NCBI GenBank assembly: GCA_904420265.1
Contig: CAJFUU010000089.1
Location: 1-5,232, forward strand
Direction: 5' to 3'
Length of the DNA: 5,232 nt
Origin: an uncultured Clostridia bacterium
Lineage (GTDB): Bacteria; Bacillota; Clostridia; Christensenellales; Aristaeellaceae
Shown: positions 1 to 5,232 of the stretch, in pieces
How the letters are laid out: each line of letters starts with the position of its first letter
Position numbering within the stretch: position 1 is the first letter of the stretch
The notes under the pieces: model-generated
What the model was told of the DNA's origin: nothing
Seen by the model: only the letters and a program-made list of their open reading frames with translations
The model's database searches: none
Program-made: the position numbers and the translations under genes

Positions 1-610
1 AATGGACGTCCTCAACGCGCTTCGCAAAGAGGATGTGGACTGGACAAAGGTCAACGCTTTCCATATGGACGAATATATCGGGCTGGGCATCGAGCACCCG
101 TCGTCGTTTGCAAATTATATTCGCGAGAATTTCCTGAAATTCCTTCCGCTCAAAAACGCCTTCTATCTGAACGGTTTGGCAGAAGATATTCCGGCAGAGT
201 GCCGCCGCTATGCAAAGCTGCTGATGGACTATCCAACGGACATCACCTTTGCAGGCATCGGTGAAAATGGGCACATGGCGTTTAACGACCCGTATCTTGC
301 CGACTTTTTTGAGCCGGATTTGGTCAAGGTCAATCCCTGCCTGGATGACGTGTGTCGCAGTCAACAGGTACATGACGGCTGGTTCGACTCCCTCGACAGC
401 GTTCCAAGCAGCGCCATTACGCTGACTTTTCCGGCGCTTTTGCGCGCACCGCGCATGATCATCACTGTGCCCGGAGAAGCGAAGAAGCAGATTGTTCATG
501 AAACGCTGGATTTTCCGGTCAGTCTCGACGTGCCGGGCTCCTGCGCGCGTTTGCATCGCAATGCCGCTATGTATATTGACGACGCGTCGGCCGCCCTGTT
601 GCGCCTGTAA
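1..610 (+). CDS. nagB: Glucosamine-6-phosphate deaminase/isomerase family protein (NagB-like), 5' partial
   Basis: This is the C-terminal ~202 residues of a NagB-type enzyme. The family turns glucosamine-6-phosphate into fructose-6-phosphate plus ammonia in the cytoplasm, the last step of GlcNAc use. The first codon in frame is at base 2, but that ATG is an internal Met: the active-site loop FHMDEYIGL lies only about 20 residues in (Asp at residue 23), whereas E. coli NagB has it near residue 72. About 50 residues, including the N-terminal phosphate-binding loop, are therefore off the left edge. The second active-site motif, GIGENGHMAFNDP (residues 85-97), keeps the catalytic His (H91). It has Asn where E. 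coli NagB has Asp141 and Asp where it has Glu148, which marks a divergent clade of the family. The gene ends in TAA just upstream of nagA, consistent with an operon. The family is sure; GlcN6P as the exact substrate is inferred from the neighbour and the fold. Confidence 0.8.
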   Translation, partial: MDVLNALRKEDVDWTKVNAFHMDEYIGLGIEHPSSFANYIRENFLKFLPLKNAFYLNGLAEDIPAECRRYAKLLMDYPTDITFAGIGENGHMAFNDPYLADFFEPDLVKVNPCLDDVCRSQQVHDGWFDSLDSVPSSAITLTFPALLRAPRMIITVPGEAKKQIVHETLDFPVSLDVPGSCARLHRNAAMYIDDASAALLRL

Positions 611-616
611 ATGAAT

Positions 617-622
617 GGAGGG
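617..622 (+). promoter_or_regulatory. Ribosome binding site of nagA
   Basis: GGAGGG sits six bases before the ATG at 629 and decides the nagA start. The in-frame ATG at 611, directly after the nagB stop, lies upstream of this site and has no such sequence at a useful distance, so it is rejected as the start. Confidence 0.75.
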
Positions 623-967
623 CAATCCATGCGCATCTGTTTTGTGAATGCCAAAATCATCCTTCCCGAGCGCATTTTATCTGGCTCGGTTGTCGTGGAA
701 GACGGAAAGATTGCCGCCGTCCGGGGAGAAAACGAGGCATTGGGCGCAGAGACTTCGCAGATTATCGACTGCAAAGGCTTGTATCTGTCCCCCGGCTTTA
801 TTGAACTGCACACGCACGGCGCTGGTGGCCATGATTTTTTGGACGGCAGCGTGGCGGCGGACATCGAGGCCTGCCGGACGCACATGGCCCACGGGACAAC
901 CGCCCTTTTGCCCACTACGCTGTCTTCCACAGACGAAGAATTGCTTGAAAATCTGACCAACCTGAAA

Positions 968-970
968 TAG
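968..970 (+). other. Premature in-frame TAG within nagA
   Basis: The codons read AAA-TAG-GCG-GCA-AAA. The stop falls in a helix-like linker between the conserved GTTALLPTT segment and HLEGPYF, a region that varies in sequence among NagA proteins. A single C-to-T change from CAG (Gln) would produce it; AAG or GAG to TAG is also one step. There is no other sign of decay in the gene. Confidence 0.9.
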
Positions 971-1783
971 GCGGCAAAAATTCGAGAAACCATGCCCGAG
1001 ATTCTGGGCGCGCATCTCGAAGGCCCCTACTTTTCCCCCGAACAAAATGCCGCGCAGGACCGGCGCTACATCAAGACGCCGAAACCCGAAGAGTACCGGC
1101 GCATTTTTGCGCATTACCCGCAAATCCGCATTTGGTCGGTAGCGCCGGAACTTCCCGGCGCCCTGGAGATGGGGTGTTGGATGCGGGACAACGGCATTAT
1201 CGGTTCGATCGGTCATTCCAACGCCGTATACGAGGAAGTTGTCGCCGCCGTTGAAAACGGTTATACAATGATTACCCACTTTTTCAACGGCATGTCCCGG
1301 CTGGTGCGAAAGAACGCCGCTATGTATTTGGGCGTGGCGGAGAGCGGCCTGGCGTTGGACGACTTAACGGTGGAGATCATTGCCGACGGCTGTCACTTGC
1401 CGCCTCCCCTTTTGCGGCTGATCTACAAGGTCAAAGGGTCGGAAAAGATTTGCCTGGTCACGGACTCCATGCGCGCGGCGGGCACGAACGTGACGGAAAG
1501 TACGCTCGGCTCGCTGAAAAATGGCCAGCGCGTAGAAATCGAAAACGGCGTGGCTTATATGCCTGGCCGCGCCAGTTTCGGCGGCAGCATTGCCACGGCG
1601 GACCGGCTTGTGCGCACCATGGTTCATAAGGCCGGCGTTCCGCTTGTGCAGGCGGTGCGCATGATGAGCTCGACGCCGGCGGCGATTCTCTCCGTCCAGC
1701 ATCGCCTGGGCAGTATTTCACGGGGAAAAGACGCAGACCTGCTGCTCTTTAATGAAAACATCGACATCCAATACGTTATGTGC

Positions 1784-1789
1784 AAGGGG
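1784..1789 (+). promoter_or_regulatory. Ribosome binding site of the LacI-type gene
   Basis: AAGGGG lies five bases before the ATG at 1795, inside the last codons of nagA. It favours 1795 over the GTG at 1780 and over the ATG at 1810. The 1810 codon would form an ATGA overlap with the nagA stop but has no purine-rich site at a suitable distance. Confidence 0.65.
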
Positions 1790-1794
1790 AAAGT

Positions 1795-2859
1795 ATGCAA
1801 AAACCTGCTATGAGGGTAACCATCAAAGATGTGGCCGCCGATGCCAATGTTTCCACGGCTACGGTATCTCATGTCCTGAACAACACGCGAAACGTCAGCG
1901 ACGAAGTCGCACAGCGCGTGCGCGCGTCTCTTGCCCGCCTGAATTACTACCCTAACCAGGTTGTAAGCAGCATCCGGAGGAAGCGGACGAATACGATAGG
2001 GCTGTTGATTCCGTCTATCGCCAATGAAACCATGAGCCGAATCGCCGATTACATTCAGGGGATTCTCTTCCAAAATGGCCTCAGCCTGACGATTTTCAGT
2101 TCGCATCACGACGGGGAAATCGAGGAACAGGCCGTGCGAAGCATGCTCATGAAGCGCGTCGACGCCATTTTGGCGATACCCTCTTCCCTCTCAAGCCCTT
2201 CGCTGCTTGAGGCAAAGCGCGTTGGAATTCCGGTGATCCTGCTGGACCGCGAACTTTCAGACGGCGATTTTGACGTTGTTCGCTGCAACAACTATCAGGG
2301 CGAATACCTGGCGGTTAATTACCTGATTCGCATGGGGCACCGCCATATTGGTTATGTGGATCGCATGGTAAAACTTTCGCATTCCATGGAGCAACGCCGC
2401 GGCTATCTCGATGCGTTGCGCAACAACGGCCTGGAAAGCGACGACCGCTATATCGTCAGCGCGCATGGGCATTACTACCACGCCGGCGTGGAGGCCGCCC
2501 AGTCGCTAATGCTTCATGCGTCGGAAATTACGGCCATCGCCTGCTATTACGATCTGATTGCTTTCGGCGTTATCCGCGGCCTGCTGGAACTCGGATATCG
2601 GGTGCCGGAAGATGTCTCCGTCATCGGATATGACAATATGATTTTTACAGAAGCCACCTGGCCCAGTTTGACAACGGTCGATATTTCCCTGAAATCCATC
2701 GCAGAAAACGCCTGCCGGCTATTGATGCAGCGTTTGGAGGAAAAAGATGCCGACGACGGCTCGCATTCGCAGGAGCCGATTAAAACGACATTGGAACCGC
2801 GTCTGATCCTGCGCGAATCCGTAAAGCGCCTTTCATCAGACGCCGGAAAGGGCCGCTGA
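1795..2859 (+). CDS. LacI/GalR-family transcriptional repressor
   Basis: A 354-residue cytoplasmic DNA-binding protein with classic LacI layout. The N-terminal helix-turn-helix spans about residues 8-30 (VTIKDVA, then VSTATVSHVLNN). The second DNA-binding helices and hinge (NVSDEVAQRV to about residue 64) follow. A periplasmic-binding-protein-like effector domain runs from TIGLLIP (about 67) to the end, with conserved blocks RVDAIL, GIPVILLDRE, MGHRHIGYV, RRGYLDAL and VPEDVSVIGYDN. Length is normal (about 330-350). In the hinge, the Leu that inserts into the operator minor groove in PurR/LacI is Ile (I60). The gene overlaps the nagA end by 19 bases, so translation is probably coupled. It most likely represses this operon and responds to an amino-sugar or its phosphate; the effector is inferred from context only. 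No LacI-type operator was seen in the window, so the operator should lie upstream of the left edge. The start at 1810 (349 residues) is the main alternative. Confidence 0.92.
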   Translation: MQKPAMRVTIKDVAADANVSTATVSHVLNNTRNVSDEVAQRVRASLARLNYYPNQVVSSIRRKRTNTIGLLIPSIANETMSRIADYIQGILFQNGLSLTIFSSHHDGEIEEQAVRSMLMKRVDAILAIPSSLSSPSLLEAKRVGIPVILLDRELSDGDFDVVRCNNYQGEYLAVNYLIRMGHRHIGYVDRMVKLSHSMEQRRGYLDALRNNGLESDDRYIVSAHGHYYHAGVEAAQSLMLHASEITAIACYYDLIAFGVIRGLLELGYRVPEDVSVIGYDNMIFTEATWPSLTTVDISLKSIAENACRLLMQRLEEKDADDGSHSQEPIKTTLEPRLILRESVKRLSSDAGKGR

Positions 2860-2872
2860 CGCTGGCGGCAGC

Positions 2873-2880
2873 AAGGAGGT
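2873..2880 (+). promoter_or_regulatory. Strong Shine-Dalgarno of the aldehyde dehydrogenase
   Basis: AAGGAGGT, fully complementary to the 16S anti-SD core, is five bases before the ATG at 2886. It is the strongest ribosome binding site in the window and predicts high translation of the dehydrogenase compared with the upstream genes. Confidence 0.85.
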
Positions 2881-2885
2881 TTACC

Positions 2886-4313
2886 ATGCAAATGCTCATT
2901 GGAGGTCATCGCGCCGACGCTTCGGACCGAAAAACCATCCAGGTATATAACCCCGCAACGCTGGAAATTGTAGATTGCGTTCCCGCCGCTACCCATGAGG
3001 ATATAGATACCGTGCTCAACAACGCCCTGTCGGGCGCAAAAGCGTGGGGCGGCGTTCCCCTGCACCACCGCATTGAGGTCATACGCGCTTTTCTTGAACG
3101 ATATAACGCGCAAAAAGACGATCTGGCAGATTTACTTTTGCGGGAAACCGGCAAAACCATCCCCCAGGCAAAGGGTTGCATCTACGGCAGCCTGGCGCTG
3201 GCGGAACATTATACAGAATTGGCGCGCACCATGGGCGGAGAAAGTTTTCCCACCGGCAATCGCCCCGATACGGAGGGCGCCTTTATGTTCACCGTCCGCG
3301 AACCTTTGGGCGTGGTGGCCTGCATTCTGCCCTATAACTTTCCCATAGATTCCTATATGCACAAGGTCATCCCCTCCCTGCTTATGGGCAATGCCGTTGT
3401 GGTCAAGCCCGCCTCCGATACCCCTTTAACGGACATTCGCGTCACTGAGTTGCTTCTGGAAAGCGGCGTCCCCGGAAACGCGTTGCAGCTTGTGACGGGC
3501 AGCGGCGCCAAAATTGGCGCTTGGCTGACCAGCGACCCCCGCGTCAACATGGTCAACTTAACCGGAAGCACGCCTGTCGGCAAGCAGATTGCCGAAGCCT
3601 GCGCGCAAAATCTCACGCGCGTGCACCTGGAACTTGGCGGCAACGACGCCTTCGTTATTCTTCCCGATGCGGATTTGGAGCGCGCCGCTCTCGAGGCCTT
3701 CAATGCGCGCATCGGCAATTGCGGGCAGGTTTGTTGCGCCGCAAAGCGCTTCTTGATTCAACGCGACCAGAAAGACGCGTTCATCGCGCGCCTGAAAGCG
3801 CATCTTAAAACGGTGAAAGTGGGGAATCCTGTCGACCCGCAAGTCAATTGCGGCCCGCTGATTTCGACGCGCGCCGCAGACGAACTGGAGCGGAATTTGG
3901 CGCATTGCGTCAAGCAGGGCGCGCAGATTGTCTATGGCGGAAAGCGCTTGGGACCCACCTATTATGAACCGACAATTCTGGAAGTCTCTTCAGAAGTGGA
4001 CGCAGCGCACAATTTGGAATTGTTCGGCCCTGTGTGGTCCATCCTCCCCTATGAAACCGTCGATGAAGCCGTGCGCCTTGCAAATGATACGGTTTACGGG
4101 CTCTCCGCCGGCGTTATCGGCAAAGATATGCGCTCCATGCTGGCGGTCGCCGCTCAATTGCAGGCGGGCGGATGCGTCGTCAACGGCGCGGGCGCGTTCC
4201 GCTCCTCTGATCAGCCCTTCGGCGGGTACAAGCACAGCGGCATCGGCCGCGAGGGCGGACGGTATACGCTTGAAGAGATGAGCCAGGTAAAAACCATTAT
4301 TCTTAAAATGTAA
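2886..4313 (+). CDS. NAD(P)-dependent aldehyde dehydrogenase
   Basis: A 475-residue protein of the aldehyde dehydrogenase superfamily, which oxidises an aldehyde to its acid with NAD(P)+ in the cytoplasm. All key parts are visible: PYNFP with the oxyanion-hole Asn (N151), VVVKPAS with the cofactor-binding Lys (K174), NLTGSTPVGK in the Rossmann part (around 224-233), LELGGND with the general-base Glu (E249), GQVCCAAKR with the nucleophile Cys (C283, followed by a second Cys, C284), and LELFGP with the cofactor-ribose Glu (E378). Length matches the family (about 470-500), so it looks intact. ELGGND rather than ELGGKS is reminiscent of succinate-semialdehyde and lactaldehyde dehydrogenase-like branches, but that is not enough to name a substrate. 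It follows the LacI-type gene after 26 bases and is probably the last gene of the operon. Why an amino-sugar operon needs it is unclear; a role in a linked sugar pathway or aldehyde detoxification is possible. Confidence 0.92.
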   Translation: MQMLIGGHRADASDRKTIQVYNPATLEIVDCVPAATHEDIDTVLNNALSGAKAWGGVPLHHRIEVIRAFLERYNAQKDDLADLLLRETGKTIPQAKGCIYGSLALAEHYTELARTMGGESFPTGNRPDTEGAFMFTVREPLGVVACILPYNFPIDSYMHKVIPSLLMGNAVVVKPASDTPLTDIRVTELLLESGVPGNALQLVTGSGAKIGAWLTSDPRVNMVNLTGSTPVGKQIAEACAQNLTRVHLELGGNDAFVILPDADLERAALEAFNARIGNCGQVCCAAKRFLIQRDQKDAFIARLKAHLKTVKVGNPVDPQVNCGPLISTRAADELERNLAHCVKQGAQIVYGGKRLGPTYYEPTILEVSSEVDAAHNLELFGPVWSILPYETVDEAVRLANDTVYGLSAGVIGKDMRSMLAVAAQLQAGGCVVNGAGAFRSSDQPFGGYKHSGIGREGGRYTLEEMSQVKTIILKM

Positions 4314-4322
4314 TTGTTTGCA

Positions 4323-4356
4323 GCCGCATGGCTGAGGGCCACCAACGCCATGCGGC
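4323..4356. terminator. Convergent-gap hairpin, possible bidirectional terminator
   Basis: GCCGCATGGC (4323-4332) and GCCATGCGGC (4347-4356) form a perfect 10-bp GC-rich stem with a 14-base loop, ten bases after the dehydrogenase stop and in the gap between two converging genes. Position and stem strength suit a terminator for both. Neither side has a proper U-tract: the + strand continues CTTATCTC and the minus strand continues TGCAAACAATT. Intrinsic termination would therefore be weak, or the stem may stabilise mRNA 3' ends. Confidence 0.5.
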
Positions 4357-4373
4357 CTTATCTCAAAAGCCGC

Positions 4374-5232
4374 CTATAAAAGCGTCAATTTGCCCTGAAA
4401 CAGCGCGTCAAATACGATTGCTCCCGAACCGGCCGCCATAATGCGGTCCTCAAAAGATGAAAGCACAATTTCCGTCTTGGCATAGCGGGCGCGTATTTTT
4501 TGCGTAGAAAGCAGCGCTTTGACAGATTTATTGTAGGTCTTCTGCGCAACGTAATCAATCAAAATTGAGCCGGCCGCGGCGAGCTGCCCGCCAACAACCA
4601 CTTTTTCAGGGTCGAACAGGTTGATTACATTGACAATGGCGATCGACAAATAATCGCCTATTTCGTGAATAATATCTATGCAATACGCGTTTCCTCGCTT
4701 GGCCTCCTGAATAATATCCGTCCACGCAATGGGCCGGTTCAGTGGAAAGTCCGGCATACCGGGGATTTTCTCCTGCCAATCGCGATTTGCCTTTTCCACA
4801 TAGCGGTCAATGCGCGTATACGATTCCAACTGGCCCGGACATCCAAAGTTTGAAGGCGTGCCGTCAAATTTGATGGACGTGTATCCAAGTTCCCCCGCAA
4901 AGCCGTTGTGACCATAGTACACATTGTCGTTGATGCACATTCCCAGGCCAACGCTATAGCCGCCAATGCCGACATAAAGAAAATTCCTGGCTTCAATTGC
5001 CGAACCGTAATGCTTTTCTGCAACAAGCGAGGCGTTCATATCGTTGGAGACGATCACCGGCAAACCGAATTTCTTTTCATAATAGGCCTTGAGGCGCATA
5101 TCAACGATATGCGGGAAGTTGTCCGCGCAAAGTATGGTCCCTTCCTCGGCGTCAATCAGGCCGACGGCCGCCAGCCCTATGCCAAACAGGTTTTTCGTAT
5201 ACTTTTCCCCGGCGTTGAGGACGCTTTCCATA
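4374..5232 (-). CDS. ROK-family protein, probable transcriptional regulator, N-terminus off window
   Basis: The gene reads leftward and ends in TAG at 4374-4376; the visible 285 residues begin at an internal Met at the right edge. ROK signatures: GIGLAAVGLID (about 17-27), VSNDMNAS with the Asp equivalent to the catalytic base of sugar kinases (D64), VGIGGYSVGLGM in place of the phosphate-binding GTGIGAG loop (87-98), GFAGELGY (110-117), and the C-terminal NVINLFDPEKVVVGG (201-215). The family zinc site (His in GEIGH plus a CxCGxxGC cluster) is gone: Tyr117 replaces His, and Ser127, Phe129 and Gln134 replace the three Cys, with only Cys131 nearby. The altered phosphate loop argues for a sugar-sensing regulator of the NagC/XylR type rather than a kinase. 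Only the missing N-terminus, with or without a winged helix, can settle this. It converges on the amino-sugar operon and may co-regulate it. Confidence 0.85.
   Translation of the reverse strand, partial: MESVLNAGEKYTKNLFGIGLAAVGLIDAEEGTILCADNFPHIVDMRLKAYYEKKFGLPVIVSNDMNASLVAEKHYGSAIEARNFLYVGIGGYSVGLGMCINDNVYYGHNGFAGELGYTSIKFDGTPSNFGCPGQLESYTRIDRYVEKANRDWQEKIPGMPDFPLNRPIAWTDIIQEAKRGNAYCIDIIHEIGDYLSIAIVNVINLFDPEKVVVGGQLAAAGSILIDYVAQKTYNKSVKALLSTQKIRARYAKTEIVLSSFEDRIMAAGSGAIVFDALFQGKLTLL

Larger units (their letters stand above)
629..1813 (+). pseudogene. nagA: N-acetylglucosamine-6-phosphate deacetylase interrupted by an in-frame amber codon
   Basis: NagA hydrolyses the acetyl group from GlcNAc-6-phosphate to feed NagB; it is a cytoplasmic, metal-dependent amidohydrolase. 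Counted through the TAG at codon 114 (968-970), the frame gives 394 codons, close to the usual NagA length of about 380-390. The metal and catalytic signatures are all present: HTHG (H61, H63), HLEGPYFSP (E131), GHS (H196), THFFNGMS (H217), ADGCH (H256) and TDSMRAAG (catalytic D279). The last five lie after the stop. THFFNGMS, with no HREPG segment following it, places the protein in a clade away from E. coli and B. subtilis NagA. Both halves are in the same frame, so no frameshift is involved. The downstream ATG at 992 lacks a convincing ribosome binding site, and that fragment would lack the HTH metal ligands. The TGA stop at 1811-1813 overlaps the lacI-type gene. I call it a pseudogene as it stands; it is active only if the TAG is an error, suppressed or read through. 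Confidence 0.82.

Noticed and set aside
611..613. ATG immediately after the nagB stop as nagA start
   Set aside because: The GGAGGG site lies downstream of it and correctly spaced for the ATG at 629, where the protein begins MRICFVNAK as expected for the family.
496..1279. Long antisense reading frames (minus strand 496-993 and 677-1279) opposite nagB/nagA
   Set aside because: They lack recognisable domains and ribosome binding sites and lie wholly opposite conserved nagB/nagA coding; they are by-products of GC-rich codon use.
992..1813. Downstream nagA part as an independent gene starting at ATG 992
   Set aside because: The bases before it (GAGAAACC) give no good ribosome binding site, it is in the same frame as the upstream part, and it would lack the HTH metal ligands and the N-terminal beta-domain.
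2852..2869. Inverted repeat GCCGC...GCGGC over the repressor stop codon
   Set aside because: Only five Watson-Crick pairs (seven with G-U), no U-tract, and it lies just before the dehydrogenase ribosome binding site; too weak to call a terminator or operator.
2547..3113. Minus-strand frame of 188 codons across the repressor-dehydrogenase junction
   Set aside because: It overlaps two well-conserved genes on the opposite strand and shows no family features of its own.
1..5232. Search by eye for CRISPR repeats, insertion-sequence ends, tRNA-like cloverleafs, tandem repeats and LacI-type operators
   Set aside because: No repeated units, terminal inverted repeats, tRNA signatures or CG-centred palindromes in non-coding spacers were seen; non-coding sequence is limited to gaps of about 18, 26 and 60 bases.

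Overview
The window comes from a bacterial chromosome or contig of moderately high GC. It is gene-dense, with strong purine-rich Shine-Dalgarno sites (AAGGAGGT before the dehydrogenase). The protein families (a NagB/NagA amino-sugar pair, a LacI repressor, a ROK protein) and this style of ribosome binding site suggest a Firmicutes/Clostridia-type carbohydrate degrader. That assignment is an inference from style; no marker gene is present to prove it.

Layout: four genes lie head to tail on the + strand with almost no spacing. (1) The 3' three-quarters of a glucosamine-6-phosphate deaminase-family gene (nagB-like, cut by the left edge, ends 610). (2) N-acetylglucosamine-6-phosphate deacetylase, nagA (629-1813), interrupted by an in-frame TAG at 968-970. 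(3) A LacI-family repressor (1795-2859) whose start overlaps the end of nagA. (4) An NAD(P)-dependent aldehyde dehydrogenase (2886-4313). A 60-base convergent gap with a 10-bp perfect inverted repeat follows. Then comes a minus-strand ROK-family gene (4374 to beyond the right edge), most likely a sugar-responsive regulator whose N-terminal part is outside the window.

How it fits together: NagA removes the acetyl group from an N-acetyl-amino-sugar 6-phosphate, and the NagB-type enzyme would convert the amino-sugar phosphate to a ketose phosphate plus ammonia. The LacI protein probably controls the operon from an operator upstream of the left edge. The aldehyde dehydrogenase is co-transcribed by position, but its substrate cannot be named from sequence. 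The ROK protein is a second candidate regulator of the same sugar pathway.

The main anomaly is the amber codon in nagA. The reading frame is the same on both sides, all metal-binding and catalytic residues remain, and the downstream part has no good ribosome binding site. It is therefore either a very recent nonsense mutation, a base-call error, or a suppressed or read-through TAG. A secondary oddity is that the ROK protein has lost the family's zinc-binding His and Cys residues. I found no mobile element, CRISPR array, tRNA, rRNA or clearly novel multi-gene system.
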